Positions 1 through 9,193 of a stretch of 64,000 bases of DNA are shown here, piece by piece (position 1 is the first letter of the stretch; every line of letters starts with the position of its first letter). A model generated the notes under the pieces. The model saw only the letters and a program-made list of their open reading frames with translations. It was not told the origin of the DNA and made no database searches. Made by a program: the position numbers and the translations under genes. The stretch lies in contig NZ_JAUUTZ010000010.1 of NCBI RefSeq assembly GCF_030678915.1, positions 62,001 to 126,000 on the forward strand. The letters run 5' to 3'. The DNA comes from Paracoccus wurundjeri. GTDB lineage: Bacteria > Pseudomonadota > Alphaproteobacteria > Rhodobacterales > Rhodobacteraceae.

Positions 1-1
1 G

Positions 2-1249
2 ATGCCGGCCCGCTTTGCCCAGAAACTGATGGAGGAAGGGACCAAGTTCCCCTATTCGGTGCTTAATCTGGATATCTGGGGCGAGGATATCGATGACAGC
101 CCGCTGGTGTTCGAATCCGGCGATCCCGACGGGCTTTTGCTGCCGACCGAACGGGGGTTTCTGCCCATGCCCTGGCTGGACGCGCCGACCGCGATCCTGC
201 CGCTATGGATGTTCCATCCAGATGGCAGCCCCTATGCGGGCGATCCGCGGCAGGCATTGGCCCGCGTGGTCGAACGCTACAAGGCGGCAGGTCTGGTGCC
301 GGTGGTGGCGACCGAGCTGGAATTCTTCCTGATCGACGATTCCGGCCGTCAGCTTCGCGTCGCACCCAGCCCCCGCTCGGGCAAGCGGCGCACCGGCGGA
401 GAGGTCCTCAGCCTGCGCGCTCTTGATGCGTTCGATCAGTTCTTTTCCGCGCTTTATGACGCCTGCGAGATGATGGATATTCCCGCCGATACCTCTATTT
501 CCGAGGCCGGACCGGGGCAGTTCGAAATCAACCTGATGCATCAGGCCGATCCGATGAAGGCCGCCGACGACACATGGCTGTTCAAGATGCTGGTCAAGGG
601 CGTGGCCCGATCTTACGGCTTTGCCGCAAGTTTCATGGCCAAACCCTATGACGCCTGGCCGGGTAGCGGGATGCATATGCATTTCTCGATCCTGACTGGG
701 GATGGGCGCAATATCTTCGATGATGGCGGGGAAGCGGGCACCGATCAGTTGCGGCATGCCGTGGCGGGCTGCCTGCGGGCCATGCCCGGCTCGACCCTGC
801 TTTTCGCGCCGCATGAGAATTCATACGACCGGCTGGTGCCGAATGCCCATGCCCCCACAGGGATCGGCTGGGCCTATGAGAACCGGACGGCGGCGATCCG
901 CATCCCGTCCTCCCCCCCCAAGGCGCGGCGGATCGAGCATCGCGTGGCTGGCGGCGACGTGAACCCCTATCTGACAGTGGCGGCCATTCTGGGCGCGGCC
1001 CTGAACGGGATCGAGGATCGTATCGAGCCGCCCAGGCCGTTCAAAGGCAATGCTTATGACAAGCAACTGGAGCAGCTTCCCGGAGATTGGGGCGCCGCGA
1101 TAGAGGCTTTTGACAAATGCGACGACATCCGCCGCATCTTTCCCGATCACCTGATCGAGAATTACCTGATGACCAAGCGTCAGGAACTGCATTACATGGC
1201 TGAGCTTACCGATGAAGAGACTGTTGAACTTTATCTGGATACTGTCTGA
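2..1249 (+). CDS. Glutamine synthetase family protein, 5'-truncated by window edge
   Basis: This is the C-terminal 415 residues of a glutamine-synthetase-fold ligase. Such enzymes join ammonia or an amine to the gamma-carboxyl of glutamate using ATP. Visible catalytic-core motifs are the metal-binding ELEFF, GPGQFEINL, the GSGMHMH segment, ENRTAAIRIP and EHRVAGGDVNPYL near the C-terminus. Full family members are about 440-470 residues, so roughly 30-50 N-terminal residues lie before base 1 and the apparent ATG at base 2 need not be the start. The overall look is closer to the GlnA-related/PuuA group (gamma-glutamylpolyamine or gamma-glutamylamide synthetases) than to GlnA itself, because the adenylylation region of classical GlnA is not evident. 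The exact substrate cannot be fixed from this sequence. A dispersed GC-rich hairpin repeat follows the stop codon. Confidence 0.88.
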   Translation: MPARFAQKLMEEGTKFPYSVLNLDIWGEDIDDSPLVFESGDPDGLLLPTERGFLPMPWLDAPTAILPLWMFHPDGSPYAGDPRQALARVVERYKAAGLVPVVATELEFFLIDDSGRQLRVAPSPRSGKRRTGGEVLSLRALDAFDQFFSALYDACEMMDIPADTSISEAGPGQFEINLMHQADPMKAADDTWLFKMLVKGVARSYGFAASFMAKPYDAWPGSGMHMHFSILTGDGRNIFDDGGEAGTDQLRHAVAGCLRAMPGSTLLFAPHENSYDRLVPNAHAPTGIGWAYENRTAAIRIPSSPPKARRIEHRVAGGDVNPYLTVAAILGAALNGIEDRIEPPRPFKGNAYDKQLEQLPGDWGAAIEAFDKCDDIRRIFPDHLIENYLMTKRQELHYMAELTDEETVELYLDTV

Positions 1250-1332
1250 ATCACCCTGACTCTCGTTGCTTCAGGTATAGGGCGCAAATCCCCTGGGCTT
1301 CTTCTTTGCTTAAATACCTTCCTGGGTTTTTT

Positions 1333-1401
1333 GCGTCCCGCGATGGCCGGGGGATTTTGCATCCCCCGGACCCCCGGCAAGATATTTGCGCAAAGAAGAA
1401 G
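1333..1401 (+). repeat. Dispersed GC-rich hairpin repeat, family 1, copy 1
   Basis: The element begins with GCGTCCCGCGATGGCCGGGGG and ends near a TATTTG..CAAAGAAGAAG segment. It contains a perfect 9-bp stem (bases 1347-1355 with 1361-1369, loop TTTGC). A second copy with the same left and right blocks but a different loop lies at 12717-12779. The 308-base gap between the glutamine synthetase gene and ettA (1250-1557) holds this element. An imperfect inverted match to its right end (CTTCTTTGCTTAAATAC, about 1301-1317) lies upstream, so the element may be larger. It could act as a transcription terminator. I see no gene in the gap. Confidence 0.8.
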
Positions 1402-1557
1402 AGCGCAGGTTCGGGCGAACAAGGTTGGCGTGTGATCGTCCGGGCTATATTGGCCGAGCTGTGCCTCTTTGGCTGCCAATATGTGGTTGACCGGCGTCCA
1501 CCCTTTCATGCCGCGCTGCGATGGCCTACATAGCGGCAAAACCAGCAGGAGATTCCG

Positions 1558-3213
1558 ATGGCGTCCTATCAGTTCGTGTATCACATGGACGGCGTGTCCA
1601 AGACCTATCCCGGCGGCAAGAAGGTATTCGAGAATATCCGCCTGAACTTCCTTCCCGGCGTCAAGATCGGCGTAGTCGGCGTGAACGGCGCCGGTAAATC
1701 CACGCTGCTGCGGGTGATGGCCGGCCTGGACAAGGATTTCAGCGGTGAGGCATGGGCGGCCAAAGGGGCGACTGTCGGTTATCTGCCGCAGGAACCCCAA
1801 CTTGATCCTTCGCTGAATGTCCGCGAGAATGTCATGCTGGGCGTGGCGGCGAAGAAGGCCAAGCTGGACCGCTACAACGAGCTGGCGATGAACTATTCGG
1901 ACGAAACCGCCGATGAGATGGCCGCGCTTCAGGACGAGATCGACGCCCAGAACCTGTGGGATCTGGACAGCCAGATCGATGTCGCGATGGAGGCTCTGCG
2001 CTGTCCCCCCGACGATGCCAATGTCGAGACGCTTTCGGGTGGCGAGCGCCGCCGGGTGGCGCTGTGCAAGCTGTTGCTGGAAGCGCCAGACATGCTGCTG
2101 CTGGACGAACCTACCAACCATCTGGATGCCGAAACTATTGCCTGGCTGCAAAAGCACCTGATCGAGTATCCCGGCACGATCCTGACCGTGACCCATGACC
2201 GTTACTTCCTTGACGATATCACAAGCTGGATCCTGGAACTCGACCGTGGCCGGGGTATTCCCTATGAGGGCAATTATTCCGCCTGGCTGGAACAGAAAGC
2301 CAAGCGGCTGGAGCAGGAAGGCCGCGAGGACAAGGCCAGGCAAAAGACGCTGGAACGCGAACTCGAATGGATCCGGGCCGGCGCCAAGGCGCGGCAGGCC
2401 AAGCAGAAGGCGCGGATCAACGCCTATAACGAAATGGCCAGTCAATCCGAGCGCGAAAAGCTGTCGCGTGCCCAGATCATCATTCCGAATGGCGAGCGTT
2501 TGGGCAACAAGGTGATCGAGGTCTCGGGCCTGAAGAAGGCGATGGGCGATAAACTGTTGATCGAAGGGCTTGATTTCAGCCTGCCGCCGGGCGGGATCGT
2601 TGGCGTGATCGGGCCGAACGGCGCGGGTAAATCGACCCTGTTCCGGATGCTGACCGGTCAGGAAAAGCCTGACGAGGGTGAGATCACCTATGGCGACACC
2701 GTACAGCTTTCCTATGTCGATCAGTCGCGCGACGCGCTTGCCGGGGACAAGACCGTATGGGAGGAAATCAGCGGCGGGGCCGAGCAGATCGAGCTGGGCG
2801 ATGTGCAGATGAACAGCCGCGCCTATGCTTCCGCCTTCAATTTCAAGGGCGGCGATCAGCAGAAAAAGGTCGGCCAGCTTTCAGGCGGTGAGCGCAACCG
2901 GGTGCATATGGCCAAGCTGCTGAAAACCGGCGGCAATGTGCTGCTGCTGGACGAACCGACCAACGATCTGGATGTCGAGACCCTGCAGGCCATGGAGGCC
3001 GCGCTGGACGATTTCGCGGGCTGTGCCGTGATCATCAGCCATGACCGTTTCTTCCTTGATCGCCTGTGTACGCATATCCTTGCCTTCGAGGGTGATGCGC
3101 ATGTCGAATGGTTCGAGGGCAATTTCGAGGCCTATGAAGAAGACAAGATCCGCCGTCTTGGACCAGATTCGGTCGAGCCGAAACGGGTGAAATACAAGAA
3201 ATTCACCCGCTGA
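1558..3213 (+). CDS. ettA: Energy-dependent translational throttle protein EttA (ABC-F ATPase)
   Basis: This 551-residue cytosolic protein has two ABC ATPase domains in tandem and no membrane segments, as in the ABC-F translation factors. EttA binds the ribosomal E site and gates entry into elongation according to ATP/ADP state. Domain 1 has Walker A GVNGAGKST (residues 41-49), signature LSGGERRRVAL near 160 and Walker B LLLDEPTNHLD. Domain 2 has GPNGAGKST near 352, LSGGERNRVHM and LLLDEPTNDLD. The charged linker between the domains (about 240-300, rich in K, R and E) matches the interdomain arm. Length agrees with EttA (about 555). The ATG follows an AGGAG-type ribosome binding site. The gene appears to be transcribed alone. 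Confidence 0.95.
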   Translation: MASYQFVYHMDGVSKTYPGGKKVFENIRLNFLPGVKIGVVGVNGAGKSTLLRVMAGLDKDFSGEAWAAKGATVGYLPQEPQLDPSLNVRENVMLGVAAKKAKLDRYNELAMNYSDETADEMAALQDEIDAQNLWDLDSQIDVAMEALRCPPDDANVETLSGGERRRVALCKLLLEAPDMLLLDEPTNHLDAETIAWLQKHLIEYPGTILTVTHDRYFLDDITSWILELDRGRGIPYEGNYSAWLEQKAKRLEQEGREDKARQKTLERELEWIRAGAKARQAKQKARINAYNEMASQSEREKLSRAQIIIPNGERLGNKVIEVSGLKKAMGDKLLIEGLDFSLPPGGIVGVIGPNGAGKSTLFRMLTGQEKPDEGEITYGDTVQLSYVDQSRDALAGDKTVWEEISGGAEQIELGDVQMNSRAYASAFNFKGGDQQKKVGQLSGGERNRVHMAKLLKTGGNVLLLDEPTNDLDVETLQAMEAALDDFAGCAVIISHDRFFLDRLCTHILAFEGDAHVEWFEGNFEAYEEDKIRRLGPDSVEPKRVKYKKFTR

Positions 3214-3410
3214 CACCGGATATCGCAGGCATGGGATGACGGCTTCCCATACCCGCGCCCTCCGGCGCCCGGAAAAGGGTCGGGGGGCGGACATTTTGGC
3301 ATCACCTGGCCATATATTCCGCCCGCCCCACAAGAGCGTGATTGGCCGCCAGTATTCGGCCTCCTCTATCCTGAAAAGGATTTCGCGTTGATCGTGTGAA
3401 AGGATTACCG

Positions 3411-4040
3411 ATGCCAAGCCGCCGTCTTTTTCTTGTCAGTACAGCCGCCTTTGCCGGTCTGGGGCCGGTTTCGGCTTTCGCGCAATCCGCCGATCGCCCC
3501 AATCCCATGCCCGAGGAATTGCGCAAGGATCTGGAACGCGATCCGACCGCGCCGGTACTGGGCAATCCCAAGGGCGATATCACCCTGACCGAATTTTTCG
3601 ATTATAACTGCCCGTTCTGCCGCAAGATGGTTGGCACGGTGCAGAAGCTGATCTCTTCCGATCCGCAATTGCGGGTGGTTTACCGCGAATGGCCAGTTTT
3701 CGGCGAGGGATCGTATTTCGCGGCGCAGGCATCGCTCGCCTCGCTCAAACAGGGGAAATACTGGCAGTTTCACGCCGCGCTCATGGGCCTGAAGGAGCGC
3801 GCGGTCGAGGCGACCGTGATGCGCACCGCGCGCAAGGTCGGGCTGGATGAGGATAAGCTGCGGGCCGATATGAAATTGCCCGAAGTGGAAAAGCATATCC
3901 GGAACAGCAGCGAACTTGCTGAACATATGGGGCTGATGGGGACGCCGACTTTCATCACCGGCGACGAAGGCATGTTCGGTGAAATGACCCTGAAGGAGAT
4001 GCAGGAACTCGTCGCTCGGGGCCGGAAGACTCTGGGGTGA
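3411..4040 (+). CDS. DsbA-family periplasmic thiol-disulfide oxidoreductase with Tat-like signal
   Basis: The 209-residue protein begins with a twin-arginine signal (SRRLFLV followed by a hydrophobic stretch ending in AFAQS), so export to the periplasm in folded form is likely. The mature part has a thioredoxin-like fold with the active site CPFC and the cis-proline motif GTPTF near the C-terminus. This is the layout of the DsbA/Com1-like family that oxidises or isomerises protein disulfides. I chose the ATG at 3411, preceded by AAAGGA at good spacing; an in-frame GTG at 3396 would add five residues ahead of the signal. The N-terminal helical extension before the fold resembles the dimerisation region of DsbC/DsbG/ScsC-type proteins, so isomerase activity cannot be excluded. 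The gene is convergent with dapD. Confidence 0.88.
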   Translation: MPSRRLFLVSTAAFAGLGPVSAFAQSADRPNPMPEELRKDLERDPTAPVLGNPKGDITLTEFFDYNCPFCRKMVGTVQKLISSDPQLRVVYREWPVFGEGSYFAAQASLASLKQGKYWQFHAALMGLKERAVEATVMRTARKVGLDEDKLRADMKLPEVEKHIRNSSELAEHMGLMGTPTFITGDEGMFGEMTLKEMQELVARGRKTLG

Positions 4041-4154
4041 ACTTCCGGGGGAGAGTGCGGACGCAATAGCGTCTGCTTTCCCTCAACGGATGATCGCGGC
4101 GCCCCTGCGCTTCAACGGAATGCCGAAGCGCCGCAGATCGGGATGCGCCGCGCC

Positions 4155-4976
4155 CTAGTCGCGCAGCAATTCGTTGACCGAGGTCTTGGCCCGCGTTTTC
4201 GCATCCACGCGCTTGACGATAACCGCGCAATACAGGTTCACGCCGTTCTTCGATGGCAGCGAACCGGACACCACTACCGAACCGGCGGGCACCTCGCCAT
4301 ACATGATCTCGCCGGTTTCGCGATCCACGATCTTGGTGGACTGGCCGATATAGACGCCCATGCCCAGAACCGAGCCTTCGCGGATGATGCAGCCCTCGAC
4401 CACTTCTGACCGGGCGCCGATGAAGCAATCATCCTCGATGATAGTAGGCCCGGCCTGCAGGGGCTCAAGCACGCCGCCGATGCCGACGCCGCCCGACAGA
4501 TGCACGTTCTTGCCGATCTGCGCGCATGAGCCCACCGTGGCCCAGGTATCGACCATCGTGCCTTCGCCCACATTCGCGCCCAGATTGACGAAGGATGGCA
4601 TCAGCACCGCACCCTTGCCGATGAATGCGCTGCGGCGCACGATCGCGCCCGGCACGGCCCGGAAACCGGCGGCGCGCCACTGGTTGTCGCCCCAGTCCCT
4701 GAACTTGCTGTCGACCTTGTCCCACCAGTTCGCGCCCTGCGGGCCACCGGCCATTTCCTCCATGTCCTTCAGCCGGAAGGACAGCAGAACGGCTTTCTTC
4801 GCCCATTGGTTCACATGCCAGTCATTGCCGCGCTTTTCCGCGACCCGTAATGCGCCGTTATCCAGCCGGTTAAGCGCCTCTTCCACAGCCTCGCGGGCTT
4901 CTCCTTGCGTGGCGGGGGTGATATCGGCGCGCTTTTCCCAGGCGGCTTCGATGGCTTTTTCCAGAGCTTCGGTCAT
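4155..4976 (-). CDS. dapD: 2,3,4,5-tetrahydropyridine-2,6-dicarboxylate N-succinyltransferase
   Basis: DapD transfers succinyl from succinyl-CoA to tetrahydrodipicolinate, an early committed step of the succinylase branch of lysine and meso-diaminopimelate synthesis in the cytosol. The 273 residues match the family length. The N-terminal helical domain (about 1-100) is followed by a left-handed parallel beta-helix with hexapeptide-like repeats, seen as successive I/V-G-x-x stretches from [23 protein letters not shown] through [10 protein letters not shown] and [14 protein letters not shown]. The start is the ATG at 4974-4976 with AGGAAAA upstream. It lies back to back with the LOG-family gene, so both promoters must sit in the short interval 4977-5091. 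No other dap gene is in the window. Confidence 0.96.
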   Translation of the reverse strand: MTEALEKAIEAAWEKRADITPATQGEAREAVEEALNRLDNGALRVAEKRGNDWHVNQWAKKAVLLSFRLKDMEEMAGGPQGANWWDKVDSKFRDWGDNQWRAAGFRAVPGAIVRRSAFIGKGAVLMPSFVNLGANVGEGTMVDTWATVGSCAQIGKNVHLSGGVGIGGVLEPLQAGPTIIEDDCFIGARSEVVEGCIIREGSVLGMGVYIGQSTKIVDRETGEIMYGEVPAGSVVVSGSLPSKNGVNLYCAVIVKRVDAKTRAKTSVNELLRD

Positions 4977-5091
4977 GTCGGCGATTTTCCTGATCTGTCG
5001 GCTTCGGGTGGAAACTGTTCCTTCACGGCTATAAGCGTAGGAAAAGCCCTGTGCAATGCGCGGTGGCCGCCATTCCCGTCACGAGGACCAG

Positions 5092-5916
5092 ATGACCGAC
5101 AAGGAAGACACGACCCATTCCATGCCCCATAGCGATGAAGATGCGGCCCGCGCGGAACGTATTCCCGATACGCCCCAGACCCGGGCTCCGGCCTATCGGC
5201 TGGCCTATATGGATCGGGAGTTTCTTCTGCGCAAGGAATTGCGGCCCGTGCGCTTGCAGCTTGAATTGCTGAAGCCCGAGATGATCATGGATGAGCGCGG
5301 GATCGAGTCCACCGTGGTCCTGTTCGGCGGCGCAAGGATTCCCGCGCCCGAACATGCGGATGAGGCGCGGACCCCGATCCTGGGTGAACTGGCCAAATAT
5401 TACGAACAGGCCCGCCGTTTCGCCCATATCATGACAGAGCGCAGCATGCAGACCTATGGGCGCGAATATGTGATCTGCACCGGTGGCGGCCCCGGCGTGA
5501 TGGAGGCCGGCAACAAGGGCGCCGAAGAAGCCGGCGGCCAGTCCATCGGCCTGTCCATCGTGCTACCGCATGAGCAGGCGCCGAACGCTTATGTCACCCC
5601 GGCGCTTTGTTTCAATTTTCATTATTTCGCCATCCGCAAGATGCATTTCCTGATGCGCGCCCGCGCGGTCACGGTCTTCCCCGGCGGTTTCGGCACGATG
5701 GACGAGCTGTTCGAAACGCTGACCCTGATCCAGACCGGGCGGATGAAACGTATCCCGATCCTGCTGTTCGGGCGCGAGTTCTGGGATGAGGTCATCAATT
5801 GGAAAGCGCTGGCCCGGGCGGGAACCATCAGCGATTCGGATCTGGATCTGTTCCGCTATGTCGAAACCGCCGATGAGGCCGTGAAGATCATCGATGAATG
5901 GGACGAAGCGGGTTGA
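5092..5916 (+). CDS. LOG family (TIGR00730-type) nucleotide-5'-monophosphate phosphoribohydrolase
   Basis: The 274-residue protein has the Rossmann-type LOG fold. GGGPGVMEAGNKGA in the centre and FPGGFGTMDELFE, the PGGxGTxxE catalytic and nucleotide-binding motif, are visible. Members release the base from nucleoside monophosphates, including cytokinin ribotides, or act in general nucleotide salvage. The first ~90 residues are an extension with many acidic and polar residues that precedes the core motif VVLFGGARIP; this extended form is common in alphaproteobacteria. I chose the ATG at 5092, which has GAGG seven bases upstream. An upstream in-frame ATG at 5056 would add 12 residues but lacks such a site. 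The physiological substrate is not predictable here. Confidence 0.87.
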   Translation: MTDKEDTTHSMPHSDEDAARAERIPDTPQTRAPAYRLAYMDREFLLRKELRPVRLQLELLKPEMIMDERGIESTVVLFGGARIPAPEHADEARTPILGELAKYYEQARRFAHIMTERSMQTYGREYVICTGGGPGVMEAGNKGAEEAGGQSIGLSIVLPHEQAPNAYVTPALCFNFHYFAIRKMHFLMRARAVTVFPGGFGTMDELFETLTLIQTGRMKRIPILLFGREFWDEVINWKALARAGTISDSDLDLFRYVETADEAVKIIDEWDEAG

Positions 5917-5940
5917 AACAAGCGCGGCCCGGCAAAGAAC

Positions 5941-6010
5941 GCCTCGCCCCTTTTTCTTCACGGAAATATCCCGGCTGGCCGCGCCACTGGTTCAAAAGAT
6001 CCGCCGGCGG
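5941..6010 (-). repeat. Dispersed intergenic repeat, family 2, copy 1 (inverted orientation)
   Basis: Read on the minus strand this segment runs CCGCCGGCGG, then TTGAACCAGTGGCGCGGC, then a CCGGGATAT block and a purine-rich GTGAAGAAAAAGGGGCGAGG end. The same blocks in the same order occur on the plus strand at 17117-17190. It lies between the convergent LOG gene and rlmN, so it may serve as a terminator for either. Both copies sit between genes and flank no recognisable transposase. Confidence 0.65.
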
Positions 6011-6048
6011 ACGGACAGCACCCCGGTGTTGAGAAGATCTGTGGCTCC

Positions 6049-7221
6049 TTACCCCGCAGCTTCCGCCGCAATCTGCGCGCGGTTCTTGCGGCCACGCTCG
6101 GTCGCGGATTTAAGCTGCCCGCAGGCGGCCATGATATCCTCTCCGCGCGGGGTGCGGATCGGGCTGGCATAGCCTGCCTTGTGGACGATATCCGCGAAAG
6201 CCTGAATCCGGTCCCAGCTTGAACGTTTATAGGGCGCGCCGGGCCATTCGTTGAAGGGGATCAGGTTGATCTTGGCGGGGATGCCGCGAATCAGCCGGAC
6301 CAGACGGCGGGCATCCTCGTCGCTGTCATTCACGCCATCCAGCATCACATATTCAAAGGTGATCCGCTCGCTGTTGGACAGGCGCGGGTATTCGCGCAGC
6401 GCGTCCAGAAGCGCCTGAATATTCCAGCGGCGATTGATCGGCACCAGCGTGTTGCGCACCTCGTCGGTGGTGGCATGGAAACTGACCGCCAGCAGGCAGC
6501 CGATTTCTTCGGCGGTGCGGGCGATCTCGGGGACGACGCCGCTGGTCGAAAGCGTGATTCGGCGGCGCGACAGGCTAAGCCCCTCGTTATCCATCACCAC
6601 CTTCATCGCATCGCGCACATTGTCGAAATTATACAAGGGTTCGCCCATACCCATCAGGACGACATTGCTGATCAGCCGGGTTTCATCCCTGGGTGCGCCC
6701 GGAACCGGCCATTCGCCCAGATCGTCCCGCGCCAGCATCACCTGCCCGACGATCTCGCCCGGGGTCAGGTTGCGTACCAGCTTCTGCGTGCCGGTATGGC
6801 AGAAGGAACAGGTCAGCGTACAGCCGACCTGCGATGACACGCATAATGTGCCGCGGCCTTCCTCGGGGATATAGACTGCCTCGACCTCATGCCCGCCGGC
6901 GATCCGCAACAAATATTTGCGCGTGCCATCGGCACTGACCTGCCGCGAGACGATCTCGGGCAGTGAAATCTCGAAACGTTCGGCCAGAAGGGCGCGGTAA
7001 TCCTTGGCCAGATTGGTCATCTGCGCAAAATCGCGCAGGCCCCAGTGATAGATCCATTGCCAGATCTGCCCGACGCGCATCTTTGCCTGTTTCTCGGCCG
7101 TGCCGGCGGCAATCAATGCCTCGCGCAGTTGCCCGCGCGTCAGGCCGACGATATTCGTCCGCCCGGTCTCGGGAAGTTTTCGTGGGATGGTCAGAACATC
7201 CTGCGTGATCGGAGCAGACAT
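6049..7221 (-). CDS. rlmN: 23S rRNA (adenine-2503-C2)-methyltransferase / tRNA A37 C2-methyltransferase RlmN
   Basis: RlmN is a radical-SAM enzyme that methylates C2 of A2503 in 23S rRNA and of A37 in some tRNAs. The 390-residue length fits. The CxxxCxxC cluster that binds the 4Fe-4S centre is at Cys134, Cys138 and Cys141 within GCTLTCSFC. The two mechanistic cysteines appear to be Cys127 (in TLCVSS) and the one near residue 367 in [15 protein letters not shown] is the SAM-binding GEP-like motif, and the segment around [17 protein letters not shown] is typical of the family. The N-terminal ~100 residues correspond to the accessory HhH-like domain. The ATG at 7221 is used. Confidence 0.95.
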   Translation of the reverse strand: MSAPITQDVLTIPRKLPETGRTNIVGLTRGQLREALIAAGTAEKQAKMRVGQIWQWIYHWGLRDFAQMTNLAKDYRALLAERFEISLPEIVSRQVSADGTRKYLLRIAGGHEVEAVYIPEEGRGTLCVSSQVGCTLTCSFCHTGTQKLVRNLTPGEIVGQVMLARDDLGEWPVPGAPRDETRLISNVVLMGMGEPLYNFDNVRDAMKVVMDNEGLSLSRRRITLSTSGVVPEIARTAEEIGCLLAVSFHATTDEVRNTLVPINRRWNIQALLDALREYPRLSNSERITFEYVMLDGVNDSDEDARRLVRLIRGIPAKINLIPFNEWPGAPYKRSSWDRIQAFADIVHKAGYASPIRTPRGEDIMAACGQLKSATERGRKNRAQIAAEAAG

Positions 7222-7403
7222 GAGGGGGCACCGGAGAATTGATTGAAGGCCCGGACATAAGCGAATCCAGGCCGTAAATCAACCATTCACGCAGGAGTCC
7301 CGCGATTGTCAGGGCGCCTGTGATATTGTGCGTTAAAATGCCACTATGGCACGAAAGCATCAGCTTTCACGCCACGACGGCAGGGATCAAGCGCTGTGGA
7401 TCG

Positions 7404-7928
7404 CTACTGGCAACGCTCTTTCGCGGTATTCGTGGCTGCTGTGATGCCCGACAGGCTGAACGTATCCTTGGTGACCGTCCCGCGCGAAGAGCGGCCGGTG
7501 ATCACGACCTCGGATCCTCCGCGCAGCGCCGCGATCAGCTTCTGATCTTCGTCCGGGCTGCCGGTCCAGGCGTTTTCACCCTCGGTGAACAGATTGAATT
7601 TCTGTCCGCCCACATCGACTTCGACCGTCGAGTCGGGTGCGAAAGGATAGCCGCCGGTAAAGGAAGCTTCGCCGTTATTTCCTGGACGATAGGCGACATA
7701 AAGGCGGATATCGCCCCGGGTCACCTCTTTCTCGTTGCCCTCGCTATCGGTGTTCACCGTCGATTTCGGGGGTGATACCGCCCAGCATTCCTTGGGATTG
7801 TCGGCCGCGAATACCGTCCAGTCCCCTTCGGTTGCCACGACATTGTTGGATTCCTGTGCGCCCGCTGTCCCCAGCCCGGCCATCAGGAGCGCCACTGCGG
7901 TCATCCCGCGAAGCGTGAATTTTCCCAT
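7404..7928 (-). CDS. Secreted IalB-family (invasion-associated locus B) protein
   Basis: The 174-residue product starts with a Sec-type signal peptide (MGKFTLRGMTAVALLMAG, cleavage expected near GTAGAQ). The mature part, from VVATEGDWTVFA onward, resembles the IalB family, small periplasmic or envelope proteins widespread in alphaproteobacteria and named for a Bartonella invasion locus. Here a housekeeping envelope role is more likely than invasion. The ATG at 7926-7928 is chosen because a GGAG box precedes it and a signal peptide follows directly; the frame stays open 39 codons further upstream into the leader of the asparaginase gene. Function is unknown beyond family membership. Confidence 0.75.
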   Translation of the reverse strand: MGKFTLRGMTAVALLMAGLGTAGAQESNNVVATEGDWTVFAADNPKECWAVSPPKSTVNTDSEGNEKEVTRGDIRLYVAYRPGNNGEASFTGGYPFAPDSTVEVDVGGQKFNLFTEGENAWTGSPDEDQKLIAALRGGSEVVITGRSSRGTVTKDTFSLSGITAATNTAKERCQ

Positions 7929-8079
7929 GCTCTGATCTCCTGCCATACTCTCGCCGCTTGGTTCGACGTTTTTGCTGATTGCGTCGGCCTTTTCAACCTT
8001 CTGTGGACAGGATACCGAAAAACGCGGCATGAAAAAGGGGAGCATGCGTAAAATCGCGCAATTGTCAGGGAGAAAATCG

Positions 8080-9066
8080 ATGCAGGCAGCGGAAATGATC
8101 GAAATCTGGCGCGGCGGACGCTGTGAAAGCCTTCATCTCGGCCATGCCGTGATTTGCGATACGGACGGCGTCGTCGAGGCGTGGGGCGCGCCGAACGAGG
8201 TGATCTTCCCCAGATCGTCCTGCAAGATGGTGCAGGCCCTGCCTCTTGTCGAAAGCGGCGCGGCGGATGCGGTGGGGCTGTCCGAGCGGCAACTTGCACT
8301 GGCCTGCGCAAGCCATAGCGGGGCCGCCATGCATGCCGAGGCCGTCGGCGACTGGCTGAAGACGTTGGATTTGGGCGAGGAGGATCTGCGCTGCGGCTGT
8401 CACATGCCAAGAGACAAGGATGAGAACCGCCGGCTGACCTGTTCCGATACCGAGCCGGATCAGAGGCATAACAATTGTTCGGGTAAACATGCGGGCTTCC
8501 TGACGCTGAACCGGCATCTTGGCGGCGGCGCGGAATATGTCGAGGTGGATCACCCGGTCCAGATCGCCGCGAAAGCCGCCTTTGAAGAGGTGACGGGTGA
8601 AACCAGTCCCGGTTTTGGCATCGATGGCTGCTCGGCACCCAATCACGCATGCAGTCTTCAGGGGCTGGCCCGTGGCATGGCCCGTTTCGCCGATCCGGGC
8701 GGCGACCTGCGCGGGCAGGCGATGCGGCGGCTGGTCGATGCGATGCGGAAATATCCCGAGATGGTCGCGGGCGAGGGTCGCGCCTGTACCGATCTGATGC
8801 GGGCGATGCAGGGCCGCGTCGCCGTTAAGACCGGGGCCGAGGGCGTGTTCGTCGCCATTCTGCCCGAGCAGGGACTGGGTGTTGCGGTCAAGGCACTGGA
8901 CGGTGCCACCCGCGCCAGCGAGGCGGCGATTACCGCGCTGCTGGTGCATCTGGGGGTTCTGGATGCGAAGGATCCGGTGGTTTCAGCCTTGCTGACCGGG
9001 CCGGTGCGGAACTGGCGCGGGATCGTGACCGGAGAAATGCGGACCGCGAAGGGGTTCCCCGACTGA
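8080..9066 (+). CDS. L-asparaginase II family protein (COG4448 type)
   Basis: The 328-residue cytosolic protein matches the family of rhizobial-type asparaginases that is unrelated to E. coli AnsA/AnsB. It would hydrolyse L-asparagine to aspartate and ammonia. Recognisable segments are FPRSSCKMVQALPLVESGAA near residue 45, the cysteine/histidine-rich HNNCSGKHAGF, GIDGCSAPNHA and the C-terminal VKTGAEGVFVAILP. Such conserved Ser/Cys/Lys residues are consistent with the beta-lactamase-like architecture of this family. I chose the ATG at 8080, preceded by AGGGAGA; an in-frame ATG at 7972 would run through the divergent promoter region. The gene is divergent from the IalB-like gene. Confidence 0.85.
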   Translation: MQAAEMIEIWRGGRCESLHLGHAVICDTDGVVEAWGAPNEVIFPRSSCKMVQALPLVESGAADAVGLSERQLALACASHSGAAMHAEAVGDWLKTLDLGEEDLRCGCHMPRDKDENRRLTCSDTEPDQRHNNCSGKHAGFLTLNRHLGGGAEYVEVDHPVQIAAKAAFEEVTGETSPGFGIDGCSAPNHACSLQGLARGMARFADPGGDLRGQAMRRLVDAMRKYPEMVAGEGRACTDLMRAMQGRVAVKTGAEGVFVAILPEQGLGVAVKALDGATRASEAAITALLVHLGVLDAKDPVVSALLTGPVRNWRGIVTGEMRTAKGFPD

Positions 9067-9149
9067 TTCGTCACGAATCCGACGCAATTTTCTGTTTTGA
9101 TAACGGCTGAGAGGGCCACGCCCCCAATCGACCCTCTGTATTACCGTTC

Positions 9150-9182
9150 GGCCGACACCCCTTGGCAGAGCGGGTGTCGGCC
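9150..9182. terminator. Hairpin between convergent genes
   Basis: GGCCGACACCC (9150-9160) pairs perfectly with GGGTGTCGGCC (9172-9182) across an 11-base loop. It lies between the stop codons of the convergent asparaginase and TSUP genes. No run of T follows on either strand, so if it terminates transcription it is a weak or Rho-assisted signal. Confidence 0.5.
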
Positions 9183-9193
9183 CGCAAACGGCT